Notes under the pieces: model-generated
Told to the model about the DNA's origin: nothing
What the model saw: the letters and a program-made list of their open reading frames with translations, nothing else
The model's database searches: none
Shown here: positions 35,931 through 45,008 of the stretch, piece after piece
Numbering within the stretch: the first letter of the stretch is position 1
Layout of the letters: every line of letters starts with the position of its first letter
Source of the DNA: Methylocystis silviterrae
Lineage (GTDB): Bacteria; Pseudomonadota; Alphaproteobacteria; Rhizobiales; Beijerinckiaceae
Assembly: GCF_013350005.1 (NCBI RefSeq)
Contig: NZ_JABVWW010000001.1
Coordinates: forward strand, 342,862-406,861
Direction: 5' to 3'
DNA: 64,000 nt
Program-made: the position numbers and the translations under genes

Positions 35931-37484
35931 ATGACGGAAGAGGGGCGCAATCAACCCGAGGGCCCCGACTTCACGCAGGGAGTCGCTGCCGCCGAGGTGT
36001 CCGAAGGCCGCCCGTTGCTTGGTCATGTGGCCGGCGAGGACGCCGTGATGGCGCGACAGGGCGACGAGTTCTTCGTGATCGGCGCTCATTGCACGCATTA
36101 TCATGGGCCCTTGGCCGAGGGCCTCGTGGTCGGCGGCTCGATCCGGTGCCCCTGGCACCATGCCTGTTTCAGCTTGCGCAGCGGCCGCGCGTTGCGCGCG
36201 CCCGCCTTTGATCCGTTGCCGCGGTGGCGGGTCGAGCAGGCCGATGGAAGGGTGTTTGCGCGCGAAAGGCTGCCGGACCCCGCGCGCCCTGAGCGCAAGG
36301 GCGCCGCCGAGCCGCGCGGCGTCGTCATCGTCGGCGGCGGCGCCGCGGGCTTCGCCGCGGCGCAGATGCTCAGGGCGGAGGGCTATGACGGCGTTCTGGA
36401 GCTGATCAGCGCCGATTCGGCCGAACCCTACGATCGGCCCAATCTCTCGAAGGATTATTTGGCCGGAACCGCGCAGGCGGACTGGCTGCCGTTGCGAGAC
36501 TCAACTTGGTATCGAGACAATGGCGTCCAACTGCGTCTGGGACGGCGTGTCGAATCGCTCGACCCGGCGGGCAAGCGGCTGACCCTCGCTGACGGGGCGA
36601 CGCTGTCTTACGACGCGCTGCTGCTCTCCACGGGCGCATTCCCCACCAAGCTGCCGACGCCGGGAGCGGAACGGAGCCACGTTCATTATCTGCGCTCGCT
36701 CGCCGACGCCGACCGTCTCATCGCGGCCTGCGCCGGGGCGCGCCGCGTGGCCGTGATCGGCGCGAGCTTCATCGGCCTTGAGGTGGCGGCGTCGCTGCGC
36801 GCCCGTGGTCTCCAGGTGCGCGTCATAGCGCCCGAGGAGATACCGATGGCGCGCATTCTTGGACCCGAAATCGGCGCGCATGTGAGAAAGCTCCACGAGA
36901 GTCACGGCGTCATCTTCCATCTCGGGGACACGGCGACGGAAATCGGCGAACGCACGCTCCAATTGAAAAGCGGCGCGACTTTGGACGCCGATCTCGTGGT
37001 CATCGGCGTCGGCGTGAGGCCAGATCTCTCGCTCGCCCAGTCCGCCGGCCTCGCCGTGGACCGCGGCGTGCTCGTCGACGAATATCTGCAAACAAGCGCG
37101 CCCGATATTTACGCCGCCGGCGACATCGCCAGCTGGCCCGACAAGATCACGGGCGAGCGGATACGCGTCGAACATTGGGTGGTCGCTGAACGTCAGGGCC
37201 AAACAGCCGCGCGCAACATTCTCGGTCGCAAGGAAAAGTTCGACGCCGCGCCCTTCTTCTGGAGCCAGCATTACGACGAGGCGATTTCCTATATCGGAAA
37301 CGCCGCGTCGTGGGACCGGCTGGAGATGTCAGGCGATCCGGCCGCCGCCGACTGCGCCGTTTCCTACTTCAAGGGCGATCGGCTGCTGGCCGTCGCGACC
37401 ATCGGCCGCGACCTCGACAATCTGCGCGCCGAAGTCGCTTTTGAAGCGCGCATCGGCGCCGAGCCCCCGGAAGCGATCGAATAG
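35931..37484 (+). CDS. Rieske-fused FAD/NAD-dependent ferredoxin-reductase-like protein
   Basis: A 517-residue two-domain protein. Residues about 10-115 are a Rieske domain with both cluster motifs, CTHYHGPL and CPWHHACF, giving a 2Fe-2S cluster with two Cys and two His ligands. From about residue 125 a pyridine-nucleotide disulfide-oxidoreductase fold begins (GVVIVGGGAAGFAAAQML), with the NAD site VAVIGASFIGLEVAASLRAR and the FAD-binding AAGDIASWPD. The layout matches apoptosis-inducing-factor-like reductases (AIFL type). It probably passes electrons from NAD(P)H to an iron-sulfur partner; physiological substrate unknown. Confidence 0.85.
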   Translation: MTEEGRNQPEGPDFTQGVAAAEVSEGRPLLGHVAGEDAVMARQGDEFFVIGAHCTHYHGPLAEGLVVGGSIRCPWHHACFSLRSGRALRAPAFDPLPRWRVEQADGRVFARERLPDPARPERKGAAEPRGVVIVGGGAAGFAAAQMLRAEGYDGVLELISADSAEPYDRPNLSKDYLAGTAQADWLPLRDSTWYRDNGVQLRLGRRVESLDPAGKRLTLADGATLSYDALLLSTGAFPTKLPTPGAERSHVHYLRSLADADRLIAACAGARRVAVIGASFIGLEVAASLRARGLQVRVIAPEEIPMARILGPEIGAHVRKLHESHGVIFHLGDTATEIGERTLQLKSGATLDADLVVIGVGVRPDLSLAQSAGLAVDRGVLVDEYLQTSAPDIYAAGDIASWPDKITGERIRVEHWVVAERQGQTAARNILGRKEKFDAAPFFWSQHYDEAISYIGNAASWDRLEMSGDPAAADCAVSYFKGDRLLAVATIGRDLDNLRAEVAFEARIGAEPPEAIE

Positions 37485-37492
37485 GGTTCGAG

Positions 37493-40400
37493 CTATTCGA
37501 AGCGTCCGGAGGCGTGGCTGAGCATGGTGTAGACCTTGCCGGCGTCGCCGGTCAGCAGGTCGAGCGCTTTCGAGCCGTCGTGATCTCCGCGGCTTGTCTC
37601 AACGAGCAGATCCTCGAAGTGCTGGACGTAGCGATCGGCGGTCGCGCGAAAAGCCTGATCGACGCGATAGCGGCGACGAATTTCCTCGAAGGTCTGATGG
37701 CCTTGCGCGGTGTAGAGACGGCGACCGAAAAGTCCGCCCTTCTCGCCGCGCTGATAGCGGCACCATAGCTCCGCCACGGCGGCGTTGTCGACCATACGCG
37801 CAATGTCGAGCGTCAGGCTGTCGAGGGCGCCCACCGTCGCCAGTGACCGCGCCGTGCGCGGCGGCTGTGGCGCGGCGTCGTCGAAGGAGGCGCGCGCAAG
37901 CAGGTTGCTCAGCCATCCGCCCTGCGGCTCGCGTGTCGGCTCCGCCGAGCGATTCTGCGCGACGCGTGGCGCTGCGTGCTCGGCGCGCGTCGCCTGATCC
38001 AGGGCCGGCTGACGGAGCGGAGGCGCGCTTTGTTCGGCGATGTCATAGACGCGGCCCGAGCGCGCCACGATGTCGGTGAGCTCGTTCAGCGCCTTCACCT
38101 GATCGCCGACGACCCGCCGCAGCGCCGCCGCCTGCTCCGCGGTTTCGCGCGGAATTTCGGTCGCGCCGCGGCGCACCTCCTCGCGGGTCTCCTCGATCTC
38201 GCGATGGATGTTGCGCGCGAGGCCGCGAATCTCGTCTGTCGCGGCGTCGAATTTCGAGCGCGCGTCGCCGAAGAGACGGGTGATCTCTTCATTAGCTTCG
38301 AAGAAGGCGGCGCGCAGCGCCTCCGAAGTCTGCTCGCGTTCGCCTTCCGCCGCGGCGCGCACCGCTGCAAAGCGCGTCTCGATCAAATCGGCGGTTTGCC
38401 TGGAGGTTTCGCTCAACTCTCCTCCAAGGTCGCGCGACCGCGCTTCGATGGAGCGGAACGAATGATCCATCAGCTCGCTGAACCTTGTCATGGCGCTTTC
38501 CATCTCGGCGCCGCGGCCTTCGATGAGCGTCACCAGTTCCTCGAGCGAGCGCCGGCGGGCGGCCATCACGGCGTCGAGCGCCTCCTGGCTATGCGCCAGT
38601 TTTTCCGCGCTCTGCGCCAGCGTGTGCTGTCGCTCGTCGAGCGCCGCGACGATGGCGTTCGCGTCTTGCATCGTGCCGCCAGCGACGGCGCTGATATGTT
38701 CAACCTGCGTCGAGGCCTCGTTGAGCGCGCCGTGGAACTCGGCGAGGCGTCTGCCGAGTTCATGTTCGAGCGTGACCAGATTACCGCCGGTCTTGTCGAT
38801 GACCGCATGGAGCGAGGCATTTGTCTCGCCGAGCGTGTCGAGCAGGGTCGGCAGCTCGGTACGAATCCTTTCGTTTGTCTCCAGCAGCGCCGCAATCGAG
38901 GTCTGCGCGCTGGTCTCTAGCGTCAGCGCCAGCGCCTCGCGGGAGGCGTCCAGCGCATTCGTCAGCTCGTCGCGCTTGACGCCGAGGCGTGAGACAAGGG
39001 CGGCGCTGCTATTTTCAACGGCGGTCGTCACCAAATCGCCGATCGTCGTCAATTCTTGGGCGACGGCTCCGCCGCGCGCGTCGAGCACGGTCTGCATTTG
39101 CGTGAGGCGCGCATCCAGCGCGCCGCTGATCTCTGCGACGCGTTCGGCGAGCGACTCGCCGAGATCGCCCGTGTGCGCATGAAGCGTCGTATCGAATTCG
39201 CGCCGCGCGACGGCCAGAACGTCTTTGATGTCCTGCAGACGGGCGCCGATCGTGTCCACGACCAGTCGGCCGCCCTCGTCGATCTCCGAAGAAACGGCGC
39301 CGAGCCGGCTGATTACATCGTTCTCGAGCAGTGCGATGCGCCCGTCGAGGGTCGTTTCCAGCTCCTTCGCGTGTCCGCCCAACGCTTCGTTGATTTCCTC
39401 TGTCCTGGAGGCGATCGTATGGGCAAGTTCGCTCGATCGCGAGAGCAGCACCCAGTCGACGTCCTTGATCTTTGCGTCGAGCGTTTGCATGACTTGGCGT
39501 CCGCCGTCCTCCATCACCCGCGCGACTTCAGCCGCGTGTTTGGAGAGCGCCTCCTGCAGCATCTGGCCGCCGACGCCGAGGCCCGCGTCAACGCGGCCGA
39601 CCAGTTCGTCGATGCGGTCCGCCGCCTCCATTGTTCTGGCGTTGGCGACGTTCTCGAAGGCTTCGATCTTGTTCGACATCGTCGACGCGATGTCGATCGC
39701 GCGGGCGCCGAGCTTTTCGACCAGATGGCCGCCTTTGCTCTCGATCGCGCCGTCGATCTCGGCCAATCTCGCGTCGATCTCATCGGTAAAATGGCGAGAA
39801 TTGTCGCCGATCCTGGCGTTGTAATGCTCGACTTGCGCCGAGAGCCTTTCGACGAGCGCGCCGCCCTGCATGCGGATGGTCTCGTCGAGCGACTGCAGCT
39901 GGTCGTCGATCCGATGCGTAATCTCTTGCGCCTTCACGTCGAGTCGAGCGGCCGCGTCCATCGTCCGCGTCGTCAGATTGTCGACAAGCTGCGTTCCCTT
40001 GCCGCCGATCACGTCCTCGACGACAGCGAAGCGCTGCGTGAGTTCGGCGCTGAGGCGTTCGGCCTGCGCGCCGACCCGGTCGGCGAGTTCGCCGCCGTCG
40101 CGAAGCAGCGCATTCTCGAATTGGGTGAGCTGTTCGCCGAGCGTGACCGCGATGCGCTCGCCATGGTCGGCCAGCGAGGCCACGACGTCTTTGCTTTCGG
40201 ACAGGACGGCGTTCTCGAAGGCGCCGAACCGATCGTTCACCAATTCATGCAGCCGCTCGCCCTGCGTGGCGATCGCCAGAACGGCGTCGCTCGCCGTATT
40301 GGCGAAGCGCTCATGCATCGTGGCGGCGTTTTCGGCGAGAGCCGAGGAGGCGTCGGCGACGCTCTGGCGAAGCTTGTCGCGCAACGCCGCGCCATGCGTC

Positions 40401-43348
40401 TCGAATTCCTGCAGCGCGAGCTCGCGCGTCGTCTCCATCGTCTTGGCGACGAGCATTCCCGCCGTCTCGAGCGCGTTGAGCCGCTCGTCGAGCAATTGAT
40501 CGACGCGCGTCGCATGTTCGCTGACGACGGACGCCACGCTTTCACTGTGACGCTTAACGGCATCTTCGAAGGAGCCGAGCTTTTCGGCGAGGTCGACTTC
40601 GGCGCTACCGGCGTGCGCCGCCAGGCGCTGCGCGATCTCGCCGCCTTGGCGCACAAGCACGTTTTCAATCGCTTCGAGACTCTGCGCGACAGCGTCGCTG
40701 ACTTGTCCGCTGTTGCGAGCGAGGCTGTCTTCGAAGGCGGCGAGCTTGTCGCCAAGTTCTGCGGCGGCGCGCTCGGTGCGGGCTGCGACCCGGGCCGCCA
40801 AATCTTCGCCCTGGCGCGCGACGACGTCTTCGAACGTCGATACGCCCTGCGAAAAGGCCGCCGTTGCGCGCTGGCCGTGCTCGCTGACGCGCTGGGTGAT
40901 TTCTTCGCTGTGACGCTCGACGGCCTCTCCGAAGGCGGCGAGCTGCGCGGAGAGCGTCGATGCGGCGCGTTCTCCACGCTCGCCGACGCGTTCGGCAACC
41001 TCATCGCCGTGGCGGATGATGGAGTCCTCAAAGGCGGTGAGTTGCGCCGCGAGCGTCGATGTCGCGCGCTCGCCTTGCTCGCCCACACGCTGCGCGATCT
41101 GTTCTCCGTGACGCGTGACGGCGTCTTCAAACGAGGCCAACTGAGCCGCGAGCGTCGACGTCGCCCGCTCGCTCTGTTCGCTCACCCGAAGAGCGATGTC
41201 GTCGCTATGGTGAGCGACGGTCTCTTCGAAAGCGGCGAGCTGCGACGTCAGCGTCGAGGTGGCGCGCTCGCCATGTTCCCTCACGCGCGTCGCGACGTCG
41301 TCGCTGTGCTGCGTGACCGCCTCCTCGAATGCGGCGAGCTGAGCCGATAATGTCGCTGTCGCGCGTTCGCTCTGCTCGCTGACCCGTTCGGCGATTTCGC
41401 CGCTGCGGCTATTGACCGACTCTTCGAAGGCGGCGAGCTGCGTCGCGACGGTCGTCGCGGCTCGCTCGCTGTGTTCGGCGACGCGCGAGACGACTTCCTC
41501 TCCGTCGCGCGCGAATGTGTCTTCAAAGGCGGCAAGACCGTCCGAAATGACGGAGCTGACACGGTTGCCATGTTCAGCGACGCGCATGGCCGCTTCCGTG
41601 CTGTTGCGCACCACGGCGTCTTCGAAGGCGGCAAGCCGCTCGGCGAGAGTAGTCTCGATCTGCAGCCCTCGTTCGGCGATCCGTTCCGCCACTTCGCCGC
41701 CGCGGCCGAGCACGGTCTGTTCGAAGGCCTGGAAGTTATCGGCCAGCGTTTCATTGACTCGATCGCCATGCTCCCCGATCGCGGACACCGCTTCGCTGGC
41801 GGCGGCGACGAAACGCGCCTGCACGGCGTCGACCTGTTCGACAAGCGCCGTTGAGCTCTGGTTCAAGCTGGACGAGATTGCGTCATGCAGCGCCTGTCCG
41901 CGCAATTGAAATTCGTTCTGCGCCTTCTGATGCGTGTCTTCGAGCAGGCCGACGATTCGGGTTTCCGCGGTTTCGAATGTCGCCCTGGCGTTTTCGACAT
42001 GTTCGGCGACGCGCGTCGTCAGCCGTTCCTGGGTTTCGGCGAGCGAGCGCTCAAAGGCTCCGCCCTGCGTCTCGATCGTGTCGCGAATGGCCCCGCCGGT
42101 TTCCGTGAGCTGCGCGACGATCCGCTCCCCCTGGCCGCCGATCGCCTCGGAAAAACTCGCGCCAAGCTCTTCGAACCGTCCGAGCACATCTGCGCCGCGC
42201 GCGCCGAAATCGCCGGCGATCGCTTCGCTCGCGGCTTCCAGCTTGCGGCCAACTTCCTCGACTCCATCGGCGAAACGGCGGCTGACGTCGTCGCTCGCGC
42301 CGGTCACTTTCTGCGCGACTTCGTCGCCGGTCTGGGTCAGGGCGATCAGCACTCTTTCGCCGTGACTGGCCAAAGTCGATTCAAAGGCGTCGCCCGCTTC
42401 GTCAAGCGCGAGCCGGATCTCCTCGCCCTTGGAGCCGAGCGAGGAGGTGACGCGCGCTCCTGCCTGGCTCACCGCTTCGGCGAGATGGACCGAGGTCGTG
42501 GCGAGTTCCTGAGACAGCGTCTCGCGCGCGCCAAAGAGCGCCGTACGGGCGTTGTCGGCGTTGACGACGATCGCTTCGCGTTCGCGCGTCAGCTCGTCGA
42601 TGAGAAGCCGAATGCGCCGTTCATTCTCGGTGTAGGAGCGTTCGAGGTTGGTCACCTCGGTGCGCACGATCACTTCCAATTCGCCGGCCCTTGCCAGCGC
42701 GCGTTCAATGCCGTCTCCCATGGAGGCGGCTTCGCGTCGGATCGCCTGAGAGAGCGAGACCACCTGTTCGGTGGCGACCGTTTCGGGCTCGATGAGCCGA
42801 ATGGCCACTTCGGTCATGGAGTTGGCGATGAGCCGCATCTCATGGGCGCGGCGCGCCATCAGTCCCGTGAGGAAGAGGAAAACGAGAGGCGCGATCAGCG
42901 CTGCGAGCGTCAAAACCGGTTTCGGCGCGAGCATCGAGCCGTCGAAGTCAAGGATTTCGCCTTGATGGAAATAAGCATACAAGGCCCAGCAGGCCGCCCA
43001 CAGCCCCATGGAAGCGAAGGTGAGCGCCATGATCGAGCGATTGGGCTTGATCTGCAGCGCTTGCCGCAACTCGCCGACCGTGCGGCGGTCGTCGTTCGCG
43101 GGCGCAAGGGCAGGCGCCATCGCTCCAGGCTGCGGTTGAACACGGTTCTGCGGCTCGCTGTAAGCCGAGGCCGGCCTTCTCTGGTCCCCGGCGTGCGCTT
43201 CCGCTCTCCGGCTCTGGGCCGGGCCGGACCGGCTGTTCGCCTCACCCGCAGCGCCTGCGGCGTCCGGCGGCGCGCCGATATCGAGCGCCTCCTCGATCGC
43301 CGTCAGAGCGGCGGACGCCGCGTCCTGGATCTTTCCCGATGTCGCCAT
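37493..43348 (-). CDS. Giant membrane-anchored coiled-coil protein, GPR/RgsE-like
   Basis: A 1951-residue protein. Residues 1-100 are proline/alanine-rich and disordered; two membrane helices lie near 106-127 (IMALTFASMGLWAACWALYA) and 145-164 (VLTLAALIAPLVFLFLTGLM). From about 180 to 1780 the chain is almost entirely helical coiled coil with 11-residue periodicity and a run of 33-residue repeats with consensus like VSEQSERATSTLAAQLAAFE. The last about 100 residues form a conserved-looking globular end (ELWCRYQRGEKGGLFGRRLY). Size, N-terminal anchor and apolipoprotein-like repeats match the Growth Pole Ring protein (GPR) of Agrobacterium and RgsE of Sinorhizobium, which organise polar growth. 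That identity is inference from architecture. ATG 43348 has GGAGAGGG upstream. Confidence 0.75.
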   Translation of the reverse strand: MATSGKIQDAASAALTAIEEALDIGAPPDAAGAAGEANSRSGPAQSRRAEAHAGDQRRPASAYSEPQNRVQPQPGAMAPALAPANDDRRTVGELRQALQIKPNRSIMALTFASMGLWAACWALYAYFHQGEILDFDGSMLAPKPVLTLAALIAPLVFLFLTGLMARRAHEMRLIANSMTEVAIRLIEPETVATEQVVSLSQAIRREAASMGDGIERALARAGELEVIVRTEVTNLERSYTENERRIRLLIDELTREREAIVVNADNARTALFGARETLSQELATTSVHLAEAVSQAGARVTSSLGSKGEEIRLALDEAGDAFESTLASHGERVLIALTQTGDEVAQKVTGASDDVSRRFADGVEEVGRKLEAASEAIAGDFGARGADVLGRFEELGASFSEAIGGQGERIVAQLTETGGAIRDTIETQGGAFERSLAETQERLTTRVAEHVENARATFETAETRIVGLLEDTHQKAQNEFQLRGQALHDAISSSLNQSSTALVEQVDAVQARFVAAASEAVSAIGEHGDRVNETLADNFQAFEQTVLGRGGEVAERIAERGLQIETTLAERLAAFEDAVVRNSTEAAMRVAEHGNRVSSVISDGLAAFEDTFARDGEEVVSRVAEHSERAATTVATQLAAFEESVNSRSGEIAERVSEQSERATATLSAQLAAFEEAVTQHSDDVATRVREHGERATSTLTSQLAAFEETVAHHSDDIALRVSEQSERATSTLAAQLASFEDAVTRHGEQIAQRVGEQGERATSTLAAQLTAFEDSIIRHGDEVAERVGERGERAASTLSAQLAAFGEAVERHSEEITQRVSEHGQRATAAFSQGVSTFEDVVARQGEDLAARVAARTERAAAELGDKLAAFEDSLARNSGQVSDAVAQSLEAIENVLVRQGGEIAQRLAAHAGSAEVDLAEKLGSFEDAVKRHSESVASVVSEHATRVDQLLDERLNALETAGMLVAKTMETTRELALQEFETHGAALRDKLRQSVADASSALAENAATMHERFANTASDAVLAIATQGERLHELVNDRFGAFENAVLSESKDVVASLADHGERIAVTLGEQLTQFENALLRDGGELADRVGAQAERLSAELTQRFAVVEDVIGGKGTQLVDNLTTRTMDAAARLDVKAQEITHRIDDQLQSLDETIRMQGGALVERLSAQVEHYNARIGDNSRHFTDEIDARLAEIDGAIESKGGHLVEKLGARAIDIASTMSNKIEAFENVANARTMEAADRIDELVGRVDAGLGVGGQMLQEALSKHAAEVARVMEDGGRQVMQTLDAKIKDVDWVLLSRSSELAHTIASRTEEINEALGGHAKELETTLDGRIALLENDVISRLGAVSSEIDEGGRLVVDTIGARLQDIKDVLAVARREFDTTLHAHTGDLGESLAERVAEISGALDARLTQMQTVLDARGGAVAQELTTIGDLVTTAVENSSAALVSRLGVKRDELTNALDASREALALTLETSAQTSIAALLETNERIRTELPTLLDTLGETNASLHAVIDKTGGNLVTLEHELGRRLAEFHGALNEASTQVEHISAVAGGTMQDANAIVAALDERQHTLAQSAEKLAHSQEALDAVMAARRRSLEELVTLIEGRGAEMESAMTRFSELMDHSFRSIEARSRDLGGELSETSRQTADLIETRFAAVRAAAEGEREQTSEALRAAFFEANEEITRLFGDARSKFDAATDEIRGLARNIHREIEETREEVRRGATEIPRETAEQAAALRRVVGDQVKALNELTDIVARSGRVYDIAEQSAPPLRQPALDQATRAEHAAPRVAQNRSAEPTREPQGGWLSNLLARASFDDAAPQPPRTARSLATVGALDSLTLDIARMVDNAAVAELWCRYQRGEKGGLFGRRLYTAQGHQTFEEIRRRYRVDQAFRATADRYVQHFEDLLVETSRGDHDGSKALDLLTGDAGKVYTMLSHASGRFE
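40690..41740 (-). repeat. 99-bp (33-codon) tandem repeats inside the giant coiled-coil gene
   Basis: About ten consecutive units, each encoding 33 residues of the form V-x-E-x-x-E-R-A-x-x-T-L-x-x-Q-L-x-A-F-E-(D/E)-x-V, run without gaps. At DNA level the units share blocks such as TCGAAGGCGGCGAGCTG. Because 33 is three hendecads, the repeat fits right-handed coiled coil. Boundaries are approximate. Repeat number may vary between strains. Confidence 0.8.
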
Positions 43349-43611
43349 TCGCCCTCTCCAGCCGGCGCAGACGCGTCGCCCGGCCCGATTTCACGGCCCG
43401 CCGCTCAGCGACCGCCAGTGAATAAAGATTAACCAAACTTTACAGCCCATCCCTGGCAATTGAAACATCCGGCGGGGCCGTATCGGGAAACTTCGTTAAC
43501 GCGCCCTTCAGGATCGACGCGCCAGTCTCCACTCTGGGCGCCCCTTTTGGCAGGCCTTTCTGCGGGGCTGCAAAACGAACCGCTTTGCGATAGATATCAA
43601 GGGGAACAGGA

Positions 43612-44061
43612 ATGGGGATGGCGAAACTGGCGGACTCCACGTTTCTAAATTGCGAGGCTCAACCGCAGCCGTTATCCGAGGCCGACGCGGAGTCGCCGAT
43701 CGACCTCGTCCATCTCTCCCGACAGACCTTCGGCGACCATGATCTCGAACGGGAGCTGCTGGGACTATTCGACGCACAGGCGGCGCAATTTGCGAAGCGC
43801 TTGCGCGCGCCCGCCGCGCAGGGCGACGCCGACTGGCGCATCGCGCTTGCGCATACCATCAAGGGGTCGGCGCGGGCGATCGGCGCCTTCGAGGTGGGGC
43901 GGGCGGCGGAGGCCTACGAACAGGCGCTGCGCGGCGCGGATGCGAGCGCCGCTGAGAAGTCCGAGATCCTCGGCGCCGCCATCGGCCGCGCGCGCGGCGC
44001 CATCGCCCTATTGCTGGGCGGCGCGGCTCAGAACGGCCCCACTGGGAAATATTTCAGATAG
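43612..44061 (+). CDS. Hpt-domain phosphotransfer protein
   Basis: A 149-residue protein with a single histidine phosphotransfer domain: helix FGDHDLERELLGLFDAQAAQ, then the phospho-histidine helix WRIALAHTIKGSARAIGAFE. It probably relays phosphate between a hybrid kinase and a response regulator. ATG 43612 follows AAGGGGAACAGG. It is divergent from the giant coiled-coil gene and overlaps the end of the convergent solute-binding gene by 34 bases. No cognate kinase is adjacent; the hybrid kinase at 54-56 kb is a possible but unlinked partner. Confidence 0.8.
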   Translation: MGMAKLADSTFLNCEAQPQPLSEADAESPIDLVHLSRQTFGDHDLERELLGLFDAQAAQFAKRLRAPAAQGDADWRIALAHTIKGSARAIGAFEVGRAAEAYEQALRGADASAAEKSEILGAAIGRARGAIALLLGGAAQNGPTGKYFR

Positions 44062-44936
44062 AGCTCGGCGAAAACGCCGCGCTGGGCGAGGCGGGAGAGC
44101 GCGTAGTCGAGCGCCCGGCGCAGCGGCGCATTGCCTTTTTTCACGGCGATGCCGACGCCTTCGCCGAAATATTTCGGATCGGTGAAGGGGCCATCCCGAA
44201 AGACGCAGCAGCCGGCCGCTTCGGCGCCGTTCAGCCAATAGGAAAGGGCGATAGCGTCGCCGAAAGTCGCCTGAACGCGGCCGTTCTTGAGCGCGCTGCG
44301 GGCCAGGGCGGGCGTTTCGAACGTCACCAAGGTCGAGCGCGGATAGAAGGCTTGAAGAAACGCCTCGTGTCGCGAGCCCGCGACCACCGCGACCGGCCGA
44401 TCGGCGAGCGCGGCGGGAGAAGCCGACTTTAGGGTCGTATCGGCCTGCATGGCGAACCGGCCGGGCGTCAGCATGTAAGGTCCGGAAAAATCGACCTGTT
44501 TTCGAGTTTCGTCATTGATCGCGAGCGAAGCGATGATGGCGTCGCCGCTATTGTCGTTGAGCGCGGGAACGAGCAGATCCCACCGCCGCCGCTGGATCGT
44601 GCAGGCGGTGTCGAGTTCGACGCAGATCGCCCTGGCGAGATCAATGTTGAAGCCGGCGACCTGCCCATCCGAGAGTAGAAAATTGAACGGCGGATAGTCA
44701 TCCTCGGTCAGGAAGCGGATCTGGCGCAGTCCGGAAACATCCGGCTTTTCCGGCGTGCGGTTGGGGTCCCAAAATGAGGGCGTATTCGCGGCCGGCGGCG
44801 TCGACGCGGGGGGCGCCGGCGCGGGCGGCGCGCCGTCAGCCGCCGCCGTGAAGCAGGACGTCAGGAACAGCGCGGCGAGCGCCGCACCATTGAAGGCGAG
44901 AAGACCGGTTCGGCGCGGCTGAGTGAGACGGCGCAT
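44028..44936 (-). CDS. Family 3 extracellular solute-binding protein
   Basis: A 302-residue periplasmic binding protein. The start at 44936 gives a signal peptide (GLLAFNGAALAALFLTSCFT; the cysteine could be a lipidation site) and a proline/alanine linker before the SBP_bac_3 fold: RFLTEDDYPPFNFLLSDGQV, GFNIDLARAICVELDTACTI, ASLAINDETRKQVDFSGPYM, and the C-terminal FGEGVGIAVKKGNAPLRRAL. These proteins usually bind amino acids. No permease or ATPase genes are adjacent. It is divergent from the broken glycosyltransferase gene. Confidence 0.8.
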   Translation of the reverse strand: MRRLTQPRRTGLLAFNGAALAALFLTSCFTAAADGAPPAPAPPASTPPAANTPSFWDPNRTPEKPDVSGLRQIRFLTEDDYPPFNFLLSDGQVAGFNIDLARAICVELDTACTIQRRRWDLLVPALNDNSGDAIIASLAINDETRKQVDFSGPYMLTPGRFAMQADTTLKSASPAALADRPVAVVAGSRHEAFLQAFYPRSTLVTFETPALARSALKNGRVQATFGDAIALSYWLNGAEAAGCCVFRDGPFTDPKYFGEGVGIAVKKGNAPLRRALDYALSRLAQRGVFAELYLKYFPVGPF

Positions 44937-45008
44937 AAAAGGATTGCTTGGCCCTTGCTGGAGGTCGATAGTCGCGCGCAGGCTGCTTGCGCTTGCCGGA
45001 TTTATTGC

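Noticed and set aside
35639..35950. 103-codon minus-strand frame between the beta-barrel and Rieske genes
   Set aside because: Overlaps the Rieske gene start and has no similarity features; the region is better explained as divergent promoters.
39056..41350. 764-codon plus-strand open frame opposite the giant coiled-coil gene
   Set aside because: It is the antisense of GC-rich 99-bp repeats, has no start signal or family motif, and repeats with the coding strand.
40690..41740. CRISPR-like periodic repeats
   Set aside because: The period is 99 bp, all in one reading frame with no unique spacers; it is protein repeat coding.
41885..43432. 515-codon plus-strand open frame
   Set aside because: Antisense shadow of the same gene; arginine/glycine/alanine-rich translation without domain features.
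43440..43640. Small minus-strand frame upstream of the Hpt gene
   Set aside because: Overlaps the Hpt start, no ribosome binding site, no recognisable feature.
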